DNA of 64,000 nucleotides from Cheilinus undulatus (Eukaryota > Chordata > Actinopteri > Labriformes > Labridae): positions 45,498,698 to 45,562,697 of the forward strand of contig NC_054879.1 in the NCBI RefSeq assembly GCF_018320785.1. The letters run 5' to 3'. A model generated the notes under the pieces. It did no database searches, had not been told where the DNA came from, and was given only the letters and a program-made list of their open reading frames with translations. Shown here piece by piece: positions 23,712-34,599 of the stretch. Numbering within the stretch: the first letter of the stretch is position 1; each line of letters begins with the position of its first letter. The position numbers and the translations under genes were made by a program.

Positions 23712-24929
23712 CAGTGTTACTCAACCCTGCACAACCAAAGAGCCAAACTGTTGAAAAATGACTTTGCAAGAGCCACAATCTGAGAGGTGAAAAGCTGTAA
23801 AAACGGCTTGACGTAGCAATAAAAAGAAGGTAAAGGTGGCAAAAATGGTCAAAATGCAGCAAAAAGGGGTAGGGTAAGTGTACCCATTAAGCCCAGGCAC
23901 CATTTAAGCCCACTTGCAACTTTGAAGTCAATTTAAAAAAAAAAAAAGAGGGGCCTGTCTAATGTGATACATTATTTTGTCCAATCACACAATTTCTTAA
24001 TTATATGTCAGTTTTTGTTTGACACTAATCACATTTGTCGATACTGAAAAAGGCTTGCCTACATTCGTGCAGTCTCAAGGAGGCTCAGATAAAGTCGCCT
24101 CAAAACTTTGGTGTTTTGGGACCCCTCTAAAAAAACTATTTTCAACTATTTATAGCCACTGACTTGGTAAATACATTCAAAATCTGAACTTAGATTTTGG
24201 TGGGCTTAATGGGTACACTTACCTTAAAAATGGGGAGGAAAAGTGCAAAAGTGGCAAAAATGTGGTTAAAAAAAAGAGTGAAAAGTCACTTAAATGGGCA
24301 AAAAGCAGTCAAGAGTGGCAAAAAGGGGCAAAAAATAGGAAACAAGTGGTATGTAATGGCAAGAGGTATCTTAAATGGGCAAAATGCAGCAAAAAAATGG
24401 TGAAAAAGGGCAAAAATGGGCAAAAACAATGGCAAAAAGAAGAGGCAAAAATCAGGGAAAAAAGGAAACAAGTGGTATTTAATGGTCTAAAACTATCTGG
24501 ATGTAAAGTGGCAAAAAACGAGGTTAAAAAAGGGATAAAAGTGGCAAAAATGGTAAAATGAGTCAAAAAGAAGTTGCAAAAACTGGCAAAAAATAGGAAA
24601 AAGGTGTATTTAATGGCAAAAGTAGCTAAAATGGGCAAAAAGTGGCAAAAAATGGTTAAAAAGGGCAAAAATGTGATAAAAGTGGAAAAAAAGGGGAAAA
24701 GGTGGCAAAAAGAAATTCCAAAATGGCCAAAAAAATATGAAAAAAAGGGGTGTTTAATGGCGAAATATAGCTTAAATAGGTGACAAGTGGCAAAAATAGG
24801 GAAAATGGCAAAATGTTTCCCCTTTTTAAGGTTTTCTGGGGAATAATATTTAAAATTAAGACATCAAAGAGCCACAAATCTCACAAAAGAGCCACATGTG
24901 GCTCCAGAGCCACAGGTTGAGTATCACTG
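23712..24929. mobile_element. hAT-type element (CAGTGNTACTCAAC termini) filled with minisatellite; perfect TSD
   Basis: Left end CAGTGTTACTCAACCCTGC with AGAGCC motif; right end, read in reverse, CAGTGATACTCAACCTGTGG. The exact 8-bp target duplication AGTTAAGG is at 23704-23711 and 24930-24937. The interior is a degenerate array of GGCAAAAATGGG / AAAGTGGCAAAAA words, with a second element inserted at 23872-24224. Open frames in the array are low-complexity artefacts. Confidence 0.92.
23872..24224. mobile_element. 353-bp MITE nested in the hAT element, TA target duplication
   Basis: Inverted repeats of 23 bp (start GGTAAGTGTACCCATTAAGC) at 23873-23895 and 24201-24223 are identical. It is flanked by TA at 23870-23871 and 24225-24226. 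The sister sequence near 21640-21665 reads straight through (AGGGGTGGAAATGGGGAGG), giving an approximate empty site. The TA duplication suggests Tc1/mariner-related mobility. Confidence 0.85.
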
Positions 24930-24937
24930 AGTTAAGG

Positions 24938-25679
24938 TCTGATATATCATTCATTGCACATCATTTATCTGTAGCAAGAGATCAGAACCATGTTGACCTA
25001 ATTATAGTGATTAAAAACTTGAGAATTGAAAGCCTACACATTTCCTGTAAATAGTTTCACTTCTATGGTTTTCTGCTGTCGCTGCTAAAGAGACATAGAG
25101 CTACAGAGGGGCGTTGTCACATTACGATAAATTACACCCTACTTTCTATAATGTTCCCAAAAATGATGATTATCAGAAGCTGAGATAAAAAATAAGGTGG
25201 AAAAACAGATAGTTACTGTTCACAGTGTTTTCTCTGTGAGGAAATGAAATGGTTCAATGGGTTCATATGGTGTTTTTATGAAAGATGTATGAAAGATACT
25301 TTTTAAAAAACCGTGTACCCTATCTACATAGAAAATTAAGAAATGAAAAAAAAATATCTACAAGTTTTCTAAAAAGTATAAAATAGAATCAACAGCCCTT
25401 TTGTTTAAAGACCCTGTGAGGTGAAATCCAAAGTTTGTGTCTTAACACTCTAGATATGCTGGAATATGTTTGCTGTGAACATGTGAAGATCTGAAGAAGA
25501 ACTGAGATCTACATGTGACTGACTTCTGGTTTTAGACCATTTCAACGTTTTTCTCTTCTTCTCTTCTGCTGGGTTTCATGTGGCCGGGGCAAATATGTGG
25601 GCTGGTGATGTCATGAGCCCACAGTGGGGAATGACCCCGCCCCTCTAACACTACAATATAAAATCACAGAGCAGTTCAT
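24938..25679. other. Intergenic, no gene seen
   Basis: Mixed sequence with no recognised element or coding similarity. It leads into the minisatellite that begins at about 25680. Confidence 0.4.
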
Positions 25680-25925
25680 CTATGGAGCAATTATCGTTGC
25701 AAAAATATTTACAAATACGTACAAAGATCTGTGGCTGTGCACAAATCTGCAAATGCGTAGGCATATTTGAAAACACATACACAAATCCACAAATGTGTGC
25801 ACATATCTGGAAAAACGTATTCAGATCTGCAAATGTGTGCAAAGATCTGTAAATGCATGCAAAGATTTGCAAATTTCTACAAAGATCCACAAATGCGTCC
25901 ACTAATCTACAAATATATCATTTAT
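25680..25925. repeat. Minisatellite (CACAAATCTGCAAATGYG-type units)
   Basis: About ten diverged units of roughly 22-26 bp carrying CAAATCTGCAAATGCGT / AAAGATCTG words. The left flank TATGGAGCAATTATCGTTGCA and the array recur in inverted orientation at 43670-43880, so it is part of a dispersed element. Confidence 0.75.
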
Positions 25926-26103
25926 AAGGTATTCCATAAAACTTACCCCCAAATTTCTTCAAATATTACCTGAATGGTTTTCAACAAAATTTTATCATAC
26001 AGCCCTAACATTACAATAAAATCTTCCTCACAAATTCCATGTAAATCCCTAAAAATTTACAAGTAAATTCCCCCTAAAATTTATCAGCAAATTCCCACAA
26101 ATT

Positions 26104-26292
26104 CTTTTTTTTTAAGATTTATTTTTGAGCATTTTTGTGCCTTTATTAGATAGAGGAGGACAGTGGATAGAGTCGGAAACAGGGTCAAGAGTGGGGGAGA
26201 GACATGCAGTAAAGGGCCTCCGGCCAGATTCAAACCCGGGCCGCCCGCGTACATGGTGAGCGCCTTTAACCACTAGGCCACCTGCTCCCCAA
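26104..26292 (-). mobile_element. tRNA-derived SINE
   Basis: On the minus strand the head has an RNA polymerase III A box TGGCCTAGTGG (26270-26280) and a B box GGTTTGAATCT (26226-26236). It continues into a body with CCCTTTACTGCATGTC and an AATAAAGGCACAAAAATG tail ending near 26104 with A-rich sequence. TCCCACAAATT at 26093-26103 and 26295-26305 may be its target duplication, though the surrounding repeat is rich in such words. This SINE type is common in acanthomorph fishes. It is not a functional tRNA gene. Confidence 0.88.
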
Positions 26293-26305
26293 AATCCCAC
26301 AAATT

Positions 26306-27486
26306 TATACATACATCGACAATGTCAGGAATTCCCTGAACCATCAAAAAAAAAAAAATTCCAAGAAAGTTCTTGAAAAAATCAAAAGGACCCTTACACA
26401 AACACACACACACACACACCTCCAAATCAAATTATCAAAACCTTACAGATAAATTTCCCAAATGTTTGTGCCAATACCAAAAAAACTTCAAAGAAAATTC
26501 CTCCCAAGAATTCCAATAAAATTACAAAAATTTTTACACATTTCCCAAATCTGCTTGAAGATGCCTGAAAATTTCCAAACAATTTTTCCAAATTCCTTTC
26601 ACAATATCCCAAAAAATTCCCCTGAAACTTCCAATGATGCTCTCGAATTTACTCCTTATCAAAATCTTAACCCTCTATGGTACGCAATATGATGCCAGGT
26701 GGGTAAAAAATATTTGTGGTGTTTTTAGTCACAAAATAGACTAAATAAACATGATTTCCATTATGGAATGGAATGAACAAGAAAAAACGTGATTTAAAAT
26801 TTGAACAAAAATAGTTTTAAAACATATTGGAATTGCAAAGTAGCTGCAACAGGTTGCAATTCATGTTATTTGAACTTTAACAATAAAAATAATTATTTTT
26901 AATATCTTACTGTATGCTGGTAATATTTGTTGCTGTACATTTACCCTCACTGTGCTCATCCTGATCCACATCACTTTTCCTCATCCTCATTCTCATCGTG
27001 ATTAATCTCACTGTCCTTGTCCTCGTTTTTATTTCAGTAAGACAAAGGTTTATACCGAAATGCACCATACCAAAATGTAATGGTATCATTGTGAATCCAT
27101 AATGGTACGGTGTTGCCTCAAGGCAACATGTATATTTTAACCATTTTCCACTATTTACTCATCAAAAAAGCAACATTTAACAACTAAAAATTAAACTTTA
27201 CCTACCAATAATTATGTACCCATTTTTTTCCAGCCTCAGAAATGTCTGGAAAATATATTTTCTTGCAGTTTTTTTGCAGCAAAATGGCTGAGCTGTTTTG
27301 TGTGAGAATGTCTTCACAAAAAGGGTTTAAGATGGCAACCAGAGCATCATATGAAAAGTCTAAACACTTTTATGGGTTACTTAAGGTCCTGCCATTTTTT
27401 AAAAAAAGTATTCAGTCATACTCTGGAATGTATTATGTGAGCGCACAAGGCCAAAAAGTGGTATGTTTCCTCCATGCAACACCGTC
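26306..27486. other. AT-rich intergenic sequence with an (AC)n microsatellite
   Basis: 26320-26690 continues the AAATTCCC-type degenerate repeat, with a CA dinucleotide run at about 26400-26419. 26700-27480 holds no recognised gene or element; the open frame at 27242-27571 runs into the hAT element and is not convincing. Confidence 0.45.
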
Positions 27487-27494
27487 CCATAGAG

Positions 27495-28461
27495 CAGTGG
27501 TTCTCAACGTTGGGGTCGGGACCCCCATGGGGGTCACGAGACACCGAGATGGGGGTCTCCAGATGCCCTAAAAAACCAATAATATTTTCAAAATTAATCT
27601 GTTGCCACTTTACACCAATCTTACTTAATTTTGACCTGTTTTTATCACTTTTCCCACCAATTTTAACACATTTTTGCCACTAAAAATCCATTTTTCCCAT
27701 TTCAGACCCTTTCAACACTTTTTTCTGCCTGTTTTTGCCACTTCTAAACCAAGTCTTGCCACTTTACACCTACTGTTGCCTCTGTTGACCCAATATTGCG
27801 TCTATTAACCACTTTTTACCACATTTAACGCCCATTTCAACCACATTTCACTATTTGATATGCTCATTTTTACCAGTTAAACCCATTTCTGCCAAATTTT
27901 GCCCATTTTTCTGTCTTAGTTAACACGTTTTGCCAGTTTACATCAATTTTTCATCCCATTTCACCAAATTTTCCACCCAATTTTTGCCAATTTAAAGTCA
28001 TTTCAACCACTTTTTAATTCCCCTCACCACTATTTATGCCTGTTTTTGCCACTTTAACCGATTTTTGCGACTTTTTGCTTATTTTTCGCCAATTTTATCA
28101 CATTTTTTGCCACTTTAACCAATTTCTGCGACTTTGAAAATCCAATGTCACCACCTTTTCCACCATTTTTTGCCATGATTAAACCATTCTAGCCATTTTT
28201 TAACCCATTTTATTTCTGTTTTTAACAAAAGTGATTCAAACCCATCTACCACACAAATGAATAAAAATATACTTGCTTCTTAGGTAAGAGCGGTTATTTT
28301 TCAGGTTAAAGCCCCTCCATATCCCACCTTAAGGGCGGCCTTGTCATGACTATTCTAGATTGTGCATGGCTGTGTTTAACCACCTTCAGGTACAGTGGGG
28401 ATCCCCAGTCTCTTGCACCTTTATTTTTGGGGTCCTGGGCCGAAAAGGTTGAGAACCACTG
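27495..28461. mobile_element. hAT-type element (CAGTGGTTCTCAAC termini) with internal minisatellite
   Basis: Left end CAGTGGTTCTCAACGTTGGG with GGGACCCC; right end GGTTGAGAACCACTG. Flanks are CCATAGAG (27487-27494) and CTATAGAG (28462-28469), 7 of 8 identical. The middle (about 27600-28220) is the same kind of GCCACTTT / ACCCATTTTTGCC array found in elements with other termini. No transposase. Confidence 0.87.
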
Positions 28462-28664
28462 CTATAGAGGGTTAAGACCAGTCGAAAAATTGCAAGAATG
28501 CGCATTTTGCGCTGTTGGATCATAAGACGGTTCTAAGCAGAGCTTTAAAATGCAAAAAGAAGAAATGGGACTGGTTAAAAAAATGTGGACCTCATTTGGA
28601 GAATAAAACGGGATATCAAGCTCCAAACTAATGTGGGATTATCAAACTCAAACTATCTTTGCTG

Positions 28665-28990
28665 CACACCTGTGTGGCGTCCAGCGGGCTGCGAGGGAAA
28701 CGTCCTAACCTACGCACAGACACGCGCCAAACTTTTCCCTGCTCTCTAAACATCCGGTAAAATTCGTCGTTATCCTTCCCTTCGTCTCCGTTTTAGCAGG
28801 CGAGAGCAAAGTCGCACAACGCGAAGCTCTAGTTTCGTACTTTTACACAAGTTTATCTCAACGTTCCTACCTGGAGGTGCGCCGCATTTTCACCCCGTCT
28901 TGTCCCGTCTGCAGGTGAATCTGAGAAACCCGAGGTAACGCATTTCCGCATTGTAAATAGGCGGGAAGGCGCGAAATGATAGCTTCCTGG
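28665..28990. promoter_or_regulatory. Isolated CpG-rich island, probable promoter
   Basis: About 30 CpG dinucleotides in 300 bp, while neighbouring kilobases have very few. It contains GGCGGGAAGGCGCGAAA (28961-28977), which includes GCGCGAAA, the reverse of the E2F consensus TTTSGCGC. Splice-donor-like sites occur downstream of CTGCAG (28914) and at CCGAG|GTAACG (28933). No recognised gene starts here; ermn begins about 16.5 kb downstream and cytip ends 8 kb upstream. Either an unrecognised gene, a noncoding RNA or a distant first exon could use it. Confidence 0.6.
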
Positions 28991-29362
28991 TTTGGAAAAA
29001 AAATTACTCCTTTGCTTGTTTCATGCATTTTCTCAGGAAGTATGAATTTGTTGTCGACTTAGAATGAAAGACAAAATGTATTGAATTATGCTGTAGGAAT
29101 TGTTGGGGGTTTCAAAGTTTAAACTGTGTTTAAATTATGAGAAAATCCGTTTTTGACATGGGTTATTGTTGATGTTGTTGTTAATGTGCTGTTTGCTTAT
29201 TTTCTGTTATGGTTGGTAATTGAGATGTAACTGTCAGAATAAGTTTCATAGCTTTTGTATCCTGTACCTGTCTGTTTAAATTTAAATGGAAATTCCCCCT
29301 GTTGTTCAGTGATAACTAACTAAAGCCCCATAGCTTCAGGACTATATGTTTCATTTATTTTA

Positions 29363-29549
29363 AAGATTTTCTGCGGGAATAATATTTAAAATGAAGACAT
29401 CAAAGAGCCACTAATTATCACATGTTGAGTATCACTGCCATCAATCAATCAAATCACTTTTTTTTTTTCTGGTTTATGGTTCCCGCCTCCCCTGAGGTTC
29501 TGTGGCGCCCCCCCAGGGGAGGCCGAGCATCACACTTTGAAAACCGCTG
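29363..29549. repeat. Two adjacent truncated hAT right ends
   Basis: 29363-29437 matches the right end of the 23712-24929 family (AATAATATTTAAAAT.AAGACATC..GTTGAGTATCACTG). 29465-29549 matches the right end of the 58645-59687 family (TCTGGTTTAT..CCCAGGGGAGGC..AAAACCGCTG). Neither has a left end nearby. Confidence 0.7.
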
Positions 29550-29727
29550 ATAGAGACAAAAGACCACACCATTTAATATAGTTTAATTTTAACCACATTT
29601 GTTAAAACTTTTAGATTTTTTTTTTTTGCAAGAAAGAAATGCATTTTCAAAATGCTTTTTAAATGGGGGTCATTGCCATGCAAGAGGGGGCACATGAACT
29701 TGAAGGGGAAATGGAGAAAAAAGGATC

Positions 29728-29985
29728 ACCTCTGCCAAGGAGGTTATGTGATCGGCAGGGTTTGTTAGTTTGTTAGTGTGTTTGTTAGCAGCATAACTCT
29801 AAAAGTCATGGACGAATTTTGATGAAATTTTCAGGAAATGTCAGAAATGGCATAAGGAAGAACTGATTAGATTTTGGGACTGATCCAGGTCACCGTCTGG
29901 ATCCAGGAATTTTTTTAAAGGATTCTTTACTATTGGGAGATAATGCTAATGGTGGAGGTCTGCACTCTCCAAATGCTTTTCTAGT
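29728..29985. repeat. Dispersed repeat with CCTCTGCCAAGGAGGTTATG head
   Basis: Contains CTCTGCCAAGGAGG, TTTGTTAGTTTGTTAG, GACGAATTTTGATGAAATTT and a GTGGAGGTCTGCACTCTCC tail. This sequence type is found widely in vertebrate genomes (recalled, not searched). No coding content. Confidence 0.6.
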
Positions 29986-30384
29986 ATTGTTTATGTCTAT
30001 AAAACCCTTCTCGTGTATGTGTCTTTGATGCAATGGATTACTGAATCACTGTCATAATCCATATGTCATTTTTCTATGCAGGAAAGCTTTTTTTTTAAGA
30101 CAAATGAATCATTTGCAATATACAACAATTTTGTGTGCTGAATTATTACAGACTTGGATATTTCAGTGATTTGCACTAACATTGATTTCTACGAATTATT
30201 TATTTATTTTCATTTTGCAGATTTCACATATTCCATCTAAAGCTGCAGAAAGCAAAAAAGTGTTTTGATATGAAAAACTATGAAAAACATTAATATTTTA
30301 TTCTACTTTCATCTAGCTATTTTTTCCCCTACAACTAACCTAATTATTGATATCAAATATCATACATTTTTTACGGATTTAAAC

Positions 30385-31476
30385 TAGGGCTGAACGTTTT
30401 GCAAAAATAATCTAATTGCGATTATTTTTCCCAATATTGCGATTGGATTTAATGTGCAATTATTCTTAGGTTCCCTATCTTATGTGTTGTTCAACAAACA
30501 CAAGCAATAAATCAGTCTTTATCAAAAATAGCACATTAGATATAAAACTAGGAATAAATAACTTGGAAAAAAAGAAAAACGATTTTGATTCATATGGCAA
30601 ATTGATATCATTTGCTATATTGAAGGGGGTGGCCTTTTCTTGTTGTTCTTGTTTGAATAAGAAAAACACATACATGAGGGAGAAAAGTAGGATTTTGTAA
30701 AAAAATAAAAATAGAAATAAAAAAAATCCACAAAAGAAACTGCAAACAGTGTAGAGCAGTGATACTCAACGTGTGGCTCTGCGGCATCGTGTAGCTCTTT
30801 TCTGATGATTTGTTGCTCTTTTATGTTGTAATTTTAAATATTATTCCCCTCAGAAAACCGTTAAAAAAACTTTTTGGGCATTTTCACAATTTTTCAGCTA
30901 TCTTAAGCTGTTAAATACCACTTTTTTCCTTTATGGGAGGGTGCATTTTGCAACTTTTACCCGATTTATTCCACTTTAATCCGATTTTTGCCATTTTTCA
31001 CCATTTTTTGACACTTTTCACCCATTTAAGGTACTGCTTGCCATTACATACCACTTGTTTCCTATTTTTTGCCCATTTTTGCCATTCTTGACAGCTTTTT
31101 GCCCATTTAGACACTTTTCCCTTATGTGTTTGCCACTTTCTGACCCTTTTCCACATTTTCTTCCAATTTTTTGCCCCTTTTCACACACAAACCGCTGCTG
31201 CTTTTAGACCATTTTTGCAACCTAACTTCATGCTGTTTCTGCCACCTTTCACCACGTAGATTGCGGCTCTTGCAGAGGTATTTTTCATCAAATTGGCTCT
31301 TTGGTTGAGCAGGGTTGAGTAACACTGGTGTAGAGCATAAAACATCTACTGCAAAAAATGGTATCTGGTATTTTGACCAATTTCAGGTTAAAGAAATATT
31401 GCACTGTCTGTGGTTAGAATATTGCAGCAGGCAATATCGCAATTTAATTTAACTTGCAATTAATTGCCCAGCCCTA
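30385..31476. mobile_element. hAT-type element (TAGGGCTG termini), host of a nested insertion, perfect TSD
   Basis: Left end TAGGGCTGAAC; right end GCCCAGCCCTA. The exact 8-bp target duplication ATTTAAAC lies at 30377-30384 and 31477-31484. The subterminal parts carry AATTGCGATT / GCAATATCGCAATT motifs like those at 58373-58430. A second hAT element sits at 30757-31327. Confidence 0.92.
30757..31327. mobile_element. hAT-type element (CAGTGNTACTCAAC family) nested in the previous one
   Basis: Left end CAGTGATACTCAACGTGTGG; right end, in reverse, CAGTGTTACTCAACCCTGC with AAAGAGCC. Exact TSD GTGTAGAG at 30749-30756 and 31328-31335. The interior has the GCCATTTTTCACC / CCCATTTTTGCC minisatellite. 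It belongs to the same family as 23712-24929, but is about half as long. Confidence 0.93.
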
Positions 31477-31484
31477 ATTTAAAC

Positions 31485-32851
31485 CCTTTGGCTGACAGCT
31501 ATTTATCATGATGCTGCCATGTTTTTCAATGAAAAAAAAACAGAAAAATTAATAAATTAATCATTTAATTAATTATAAATTCATTATTTTTGTTTCTTGT
31601 GTTGAATAATTACAGCCTGAAATATGTCAATTAGTGGCAGCAACATTGATTTAATGCATTTGTTTTCATGTTTAGCATGTTTTTCTCCCCATATGCCAAA
31701 TATGGTCAATTTGATACCATTAGGTGGATAGAAGTAGAAATGATCAATTACAAGGCAAAAGCCCAGATTGATACCCATCTATAATAAAATGCATGTAATA
31801 TGCTTTAATGGAAGTGAGATCAAAAATGGCATTTTGAATGGGTTCCATTGGTGCATTTTTGGCCTTAACAGTTTGAATTTAACTCTTGCTTGAAAACAGT
31901 GTATTTTAGGCTTACTGTAGGAGCTGAGCTGGAAATAACAAGATCAAATCAAAATACCTAATCTTGCCTAGTGTTGCATTGTATTTATTCCAAACCTCAA
32001 AATGAATTTTGGTGGTTCAAAATCTTCAGAAATGTACGTTGGATTGGGATTTATTATGAAGGAGGTGGTGGTTGGTTCTGCAGTTAGACAAATAGAGAAG
32101 CACTTGTTTGGAGTAGCAGTTTTGAACTGGCCTAAACTCAGGAATCATAACTAATGAGAAAAGGCGACCCAAGTTTTTGAAATTTTCAATCGGTTGTGTT
32201 TATTTCCTAAGAATAATAATGCAGTTTTCACCTTAGATGGAGCAAAATGTGAAGGACAGACAGCAAAACAAACATGTATTAAAAGCAAATCACTGGAAGA
32301 GCCTGGGAAAATGTGCATTTATTTTCTTATCTCATCATTACATGTAAATTTAGGTTGTATTTGAGAGATCTCAAAAATTAATGTGACGTGTTAGGAAAAT
32401 CAGCTCAATTATCCCAAGATAATGAGATAACTAAGCAGAGAGCCAGAGAAAACAACCAAATTTTACTTGTCACAAGAAATGGGGTAAAATAAATTATATG
32501 GATGTAGTCCCTTAGGGCTTCCATACATCTCGACTTCTCACCAGTTTCTTTCATTCAGACACACATTGACCACCCATTCAAAGTATCCCATTGACTCACT
32601 TTTGGGTCCCAAACCACCACTTGAAAACCACTGGTTGTAAGGGGTTTTGTCTCACCTTTATACTGAAACATGGAATGCACTAGATTCAAAATGCACTCTT
32701 AATCACATAAAACATCTTTCCAACATGTTTTTCAGTGCTTAGCACTATGCCTTATGGATCTGGAATAAATGTCTTTCCAGTGTGAGAAAGCTTTAATATG
32801 TGATATCAAAATTTTAAACGTCAACGGGTTAAATTTGTTGACACTTCTCAG
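31485..32851. other. Intergenic, no gene seen
   Basis: AT-rich. A hAT-like right end ..CCACTTGAAAACCACTG lies near 32610-32632 without a matching left end. Nothing else was recognised. Confidence 0.4.
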
Positions 32852-32971
32852 GGCCTCCAGTCATCAAAGTCAAAGCATCAGTCTCCAGAATTATTCTGGA
32901 CACCAACAACCTTACCATGGACAGAGACTTCATTGCCTTGAAGGTATCTGCTGCTACTCCGAGATTCAAAG
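32852..32971 (+). other. Exon-like open segment, product not recognised
   Basis: A good acceptor (TTGTTGACACTTCTCAG) precedes and a good donor (AAAG|GTATGT) follows 120 bp. One frame is fully open: it begins PPVIKVKASVSRI and ends FIALKVSAATPRF. I do not recognise the protein. It lies 3.9 kb after the CpG island and just before the satellite block. It may be an exon of an undescribed gene, or chance. Confidence 0.3.
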
Positions 32972-33599
32972 GTATGTGGCAGTTGTCTTCATCAGTGTCC
33001 TGACCCTACCTCAGGTAAGTCCCATTTATTTATTGGCTATGAAACACGCTGGAGCGGTCATATCAACAACAAGGTTGACAAAAGTGCTTTAATACATCAA
33101 CGAACTGTAATATATAAAGACAAAATCCATGTAAGACAATTTTGAAAATGTTTTCAATACAGCAGTGTTAAAAAAGCAAGTGAAACTTTCTAACAGTGTT
33201 TTCAAAATTTACATTAAAAACTACATTAAAAAAATAATGCTAAAAGAAAGAATACCAAAACAAATAAACACTGCTTGAACATAAAAATGATTTTGCAATG
33301 GGAAAAAATACTAATAAATAAAAACAGTATACCCTAAAGTTTAACACAAAGACAGGATAAAAGTTAAAAATGTCATTTTTGCTACGCAAATCCAGAACAA
33401 CCTTCATCTTCTAAAACTAGAAGTTCACACACTTGCATCTGTAAGACCACGGCAACCATCCCTGACCCCAGTTGGACCTGCTCACGAACACTGAACACCA
33501 AGATGTCCATTGACCTGGTATTAATAGTTTGTAATTTTAAATTATATTGCTGACTTTTGTCCTTTTTCACTCCTTGATGATTGTAAAACAAAATAATCA

Positions 33600-34565
33600 T
33601 TCCTGCTGGATACTGGCCTGTTATTTCACACTGCTAATGCTAATACAAAACTAGCATTTTTGATGGAATGGGCCTTTTTTATTTCACACTGCTAATGCTA
33701 ATACAAAACAAGCATTTTTGATGGAATGGGCCTTTTATTTCACACTGCTAATGCTAATACAAAACAAGCATTCATGCTGGTAATATACCATGTGTGTGTC
33801 TCTGCTAATGCTAATACAAAACAAGCATTCATGCTCACAATGGGCCTTTTATTTCACACTGCTAATGGTAATTAAAACAAGCATTCATGCTGGCAACGAG
33901 ACTTTTTTATTTCACACTGCTAATTGTCATAAAAAACATGCATTCATCCTGTCAATGGCCCTTTTATTTCTCTCTGCTAATGTTAATACAAAACAAACAT
34001 TCATGCTGGTAGTTAGCCTTTTATTTCACACTGCTAATGTTAATAAAAAAACATGCATTCATGTTTGCAATGAGCCTTTTTTTATTTCACACTGCTAATG
34101 GTAATAGAAAACAAGCATTGACGCTAGCAATGAGCCTTTTATTTCTCCCTGCTAATGGTAATACAAAACAAACATGCTGACAATGCTGACAATTAGCCTT
34201 TTATTTTACACTAGAAATGTTAATAAAAACATGCATTCATGCTAGCAATGAGCCTTTTTTATTTCACATTGCTAATTTTAATAAAACGTGCATTCATGCT
34301 GGCAATGAGCCTTTCATTTCACACTGCTAATGGTAATAAAAAACATGCATTCATGCTGGCAACGGCTCTTTTATTTCTCTTTGCTAATGGTAGTAAAAAC
34401 AAGCATTCCTGATCGAATGGGCCTTTTATATTTCACACTGCTAATACAAAACAAGTATTCATGCTGGTAATGGGCCTTTTATTTCTTGCTGCTAATGGTA
34501 ATACAACAGAGGCATTCATGCTGACAATTAGCCTTTTCTTTTATTCTGCTAATGCTAAGATTTAA
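33600..34565. repeat. Satellite array, unit about 56-62 bp
   Basis: About 16 units built on TTTCACACTGCTAATGCTAA, ACAAAACAAGCATTCATG and GGGCCTTTTA. Unit starts near 33623, 33681 and 33737 give the period. A short block of the same units recurs at about 36435-36600. The open frame at 33790-34098 is repeat-derived. Confidence 0.88.
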
Positions 34566-34599
34566 TAGCGCTTTTCCGAGAATGAAAATTCACAACCAT

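Noticed and set aside
24197-24877. Lys-rich frames (GKKWQK-type) on plus and Phe/Pro-rich frames on minus
   Set aside because: They translate the hAT internal minisatellite; simple composition, no domain.
25651-25973. Cys-rich frames (CADLQICAHI repeats)
   Set aside because: Product of the 22-26 bp minisatellite; the same frames appear in the inverted copy at 43553-43903.
26220-26290. tRNA gene
   Set aside because: A and B boxes are present, but the sequence cannot fold as a full tRNA and continues into a SINE body and tail.
33600-34565. CRISPR-like regular array
   Set aside because: Units are direct tandem repeats with no unique spacers, in a vertebrate genome; it is a satellite.
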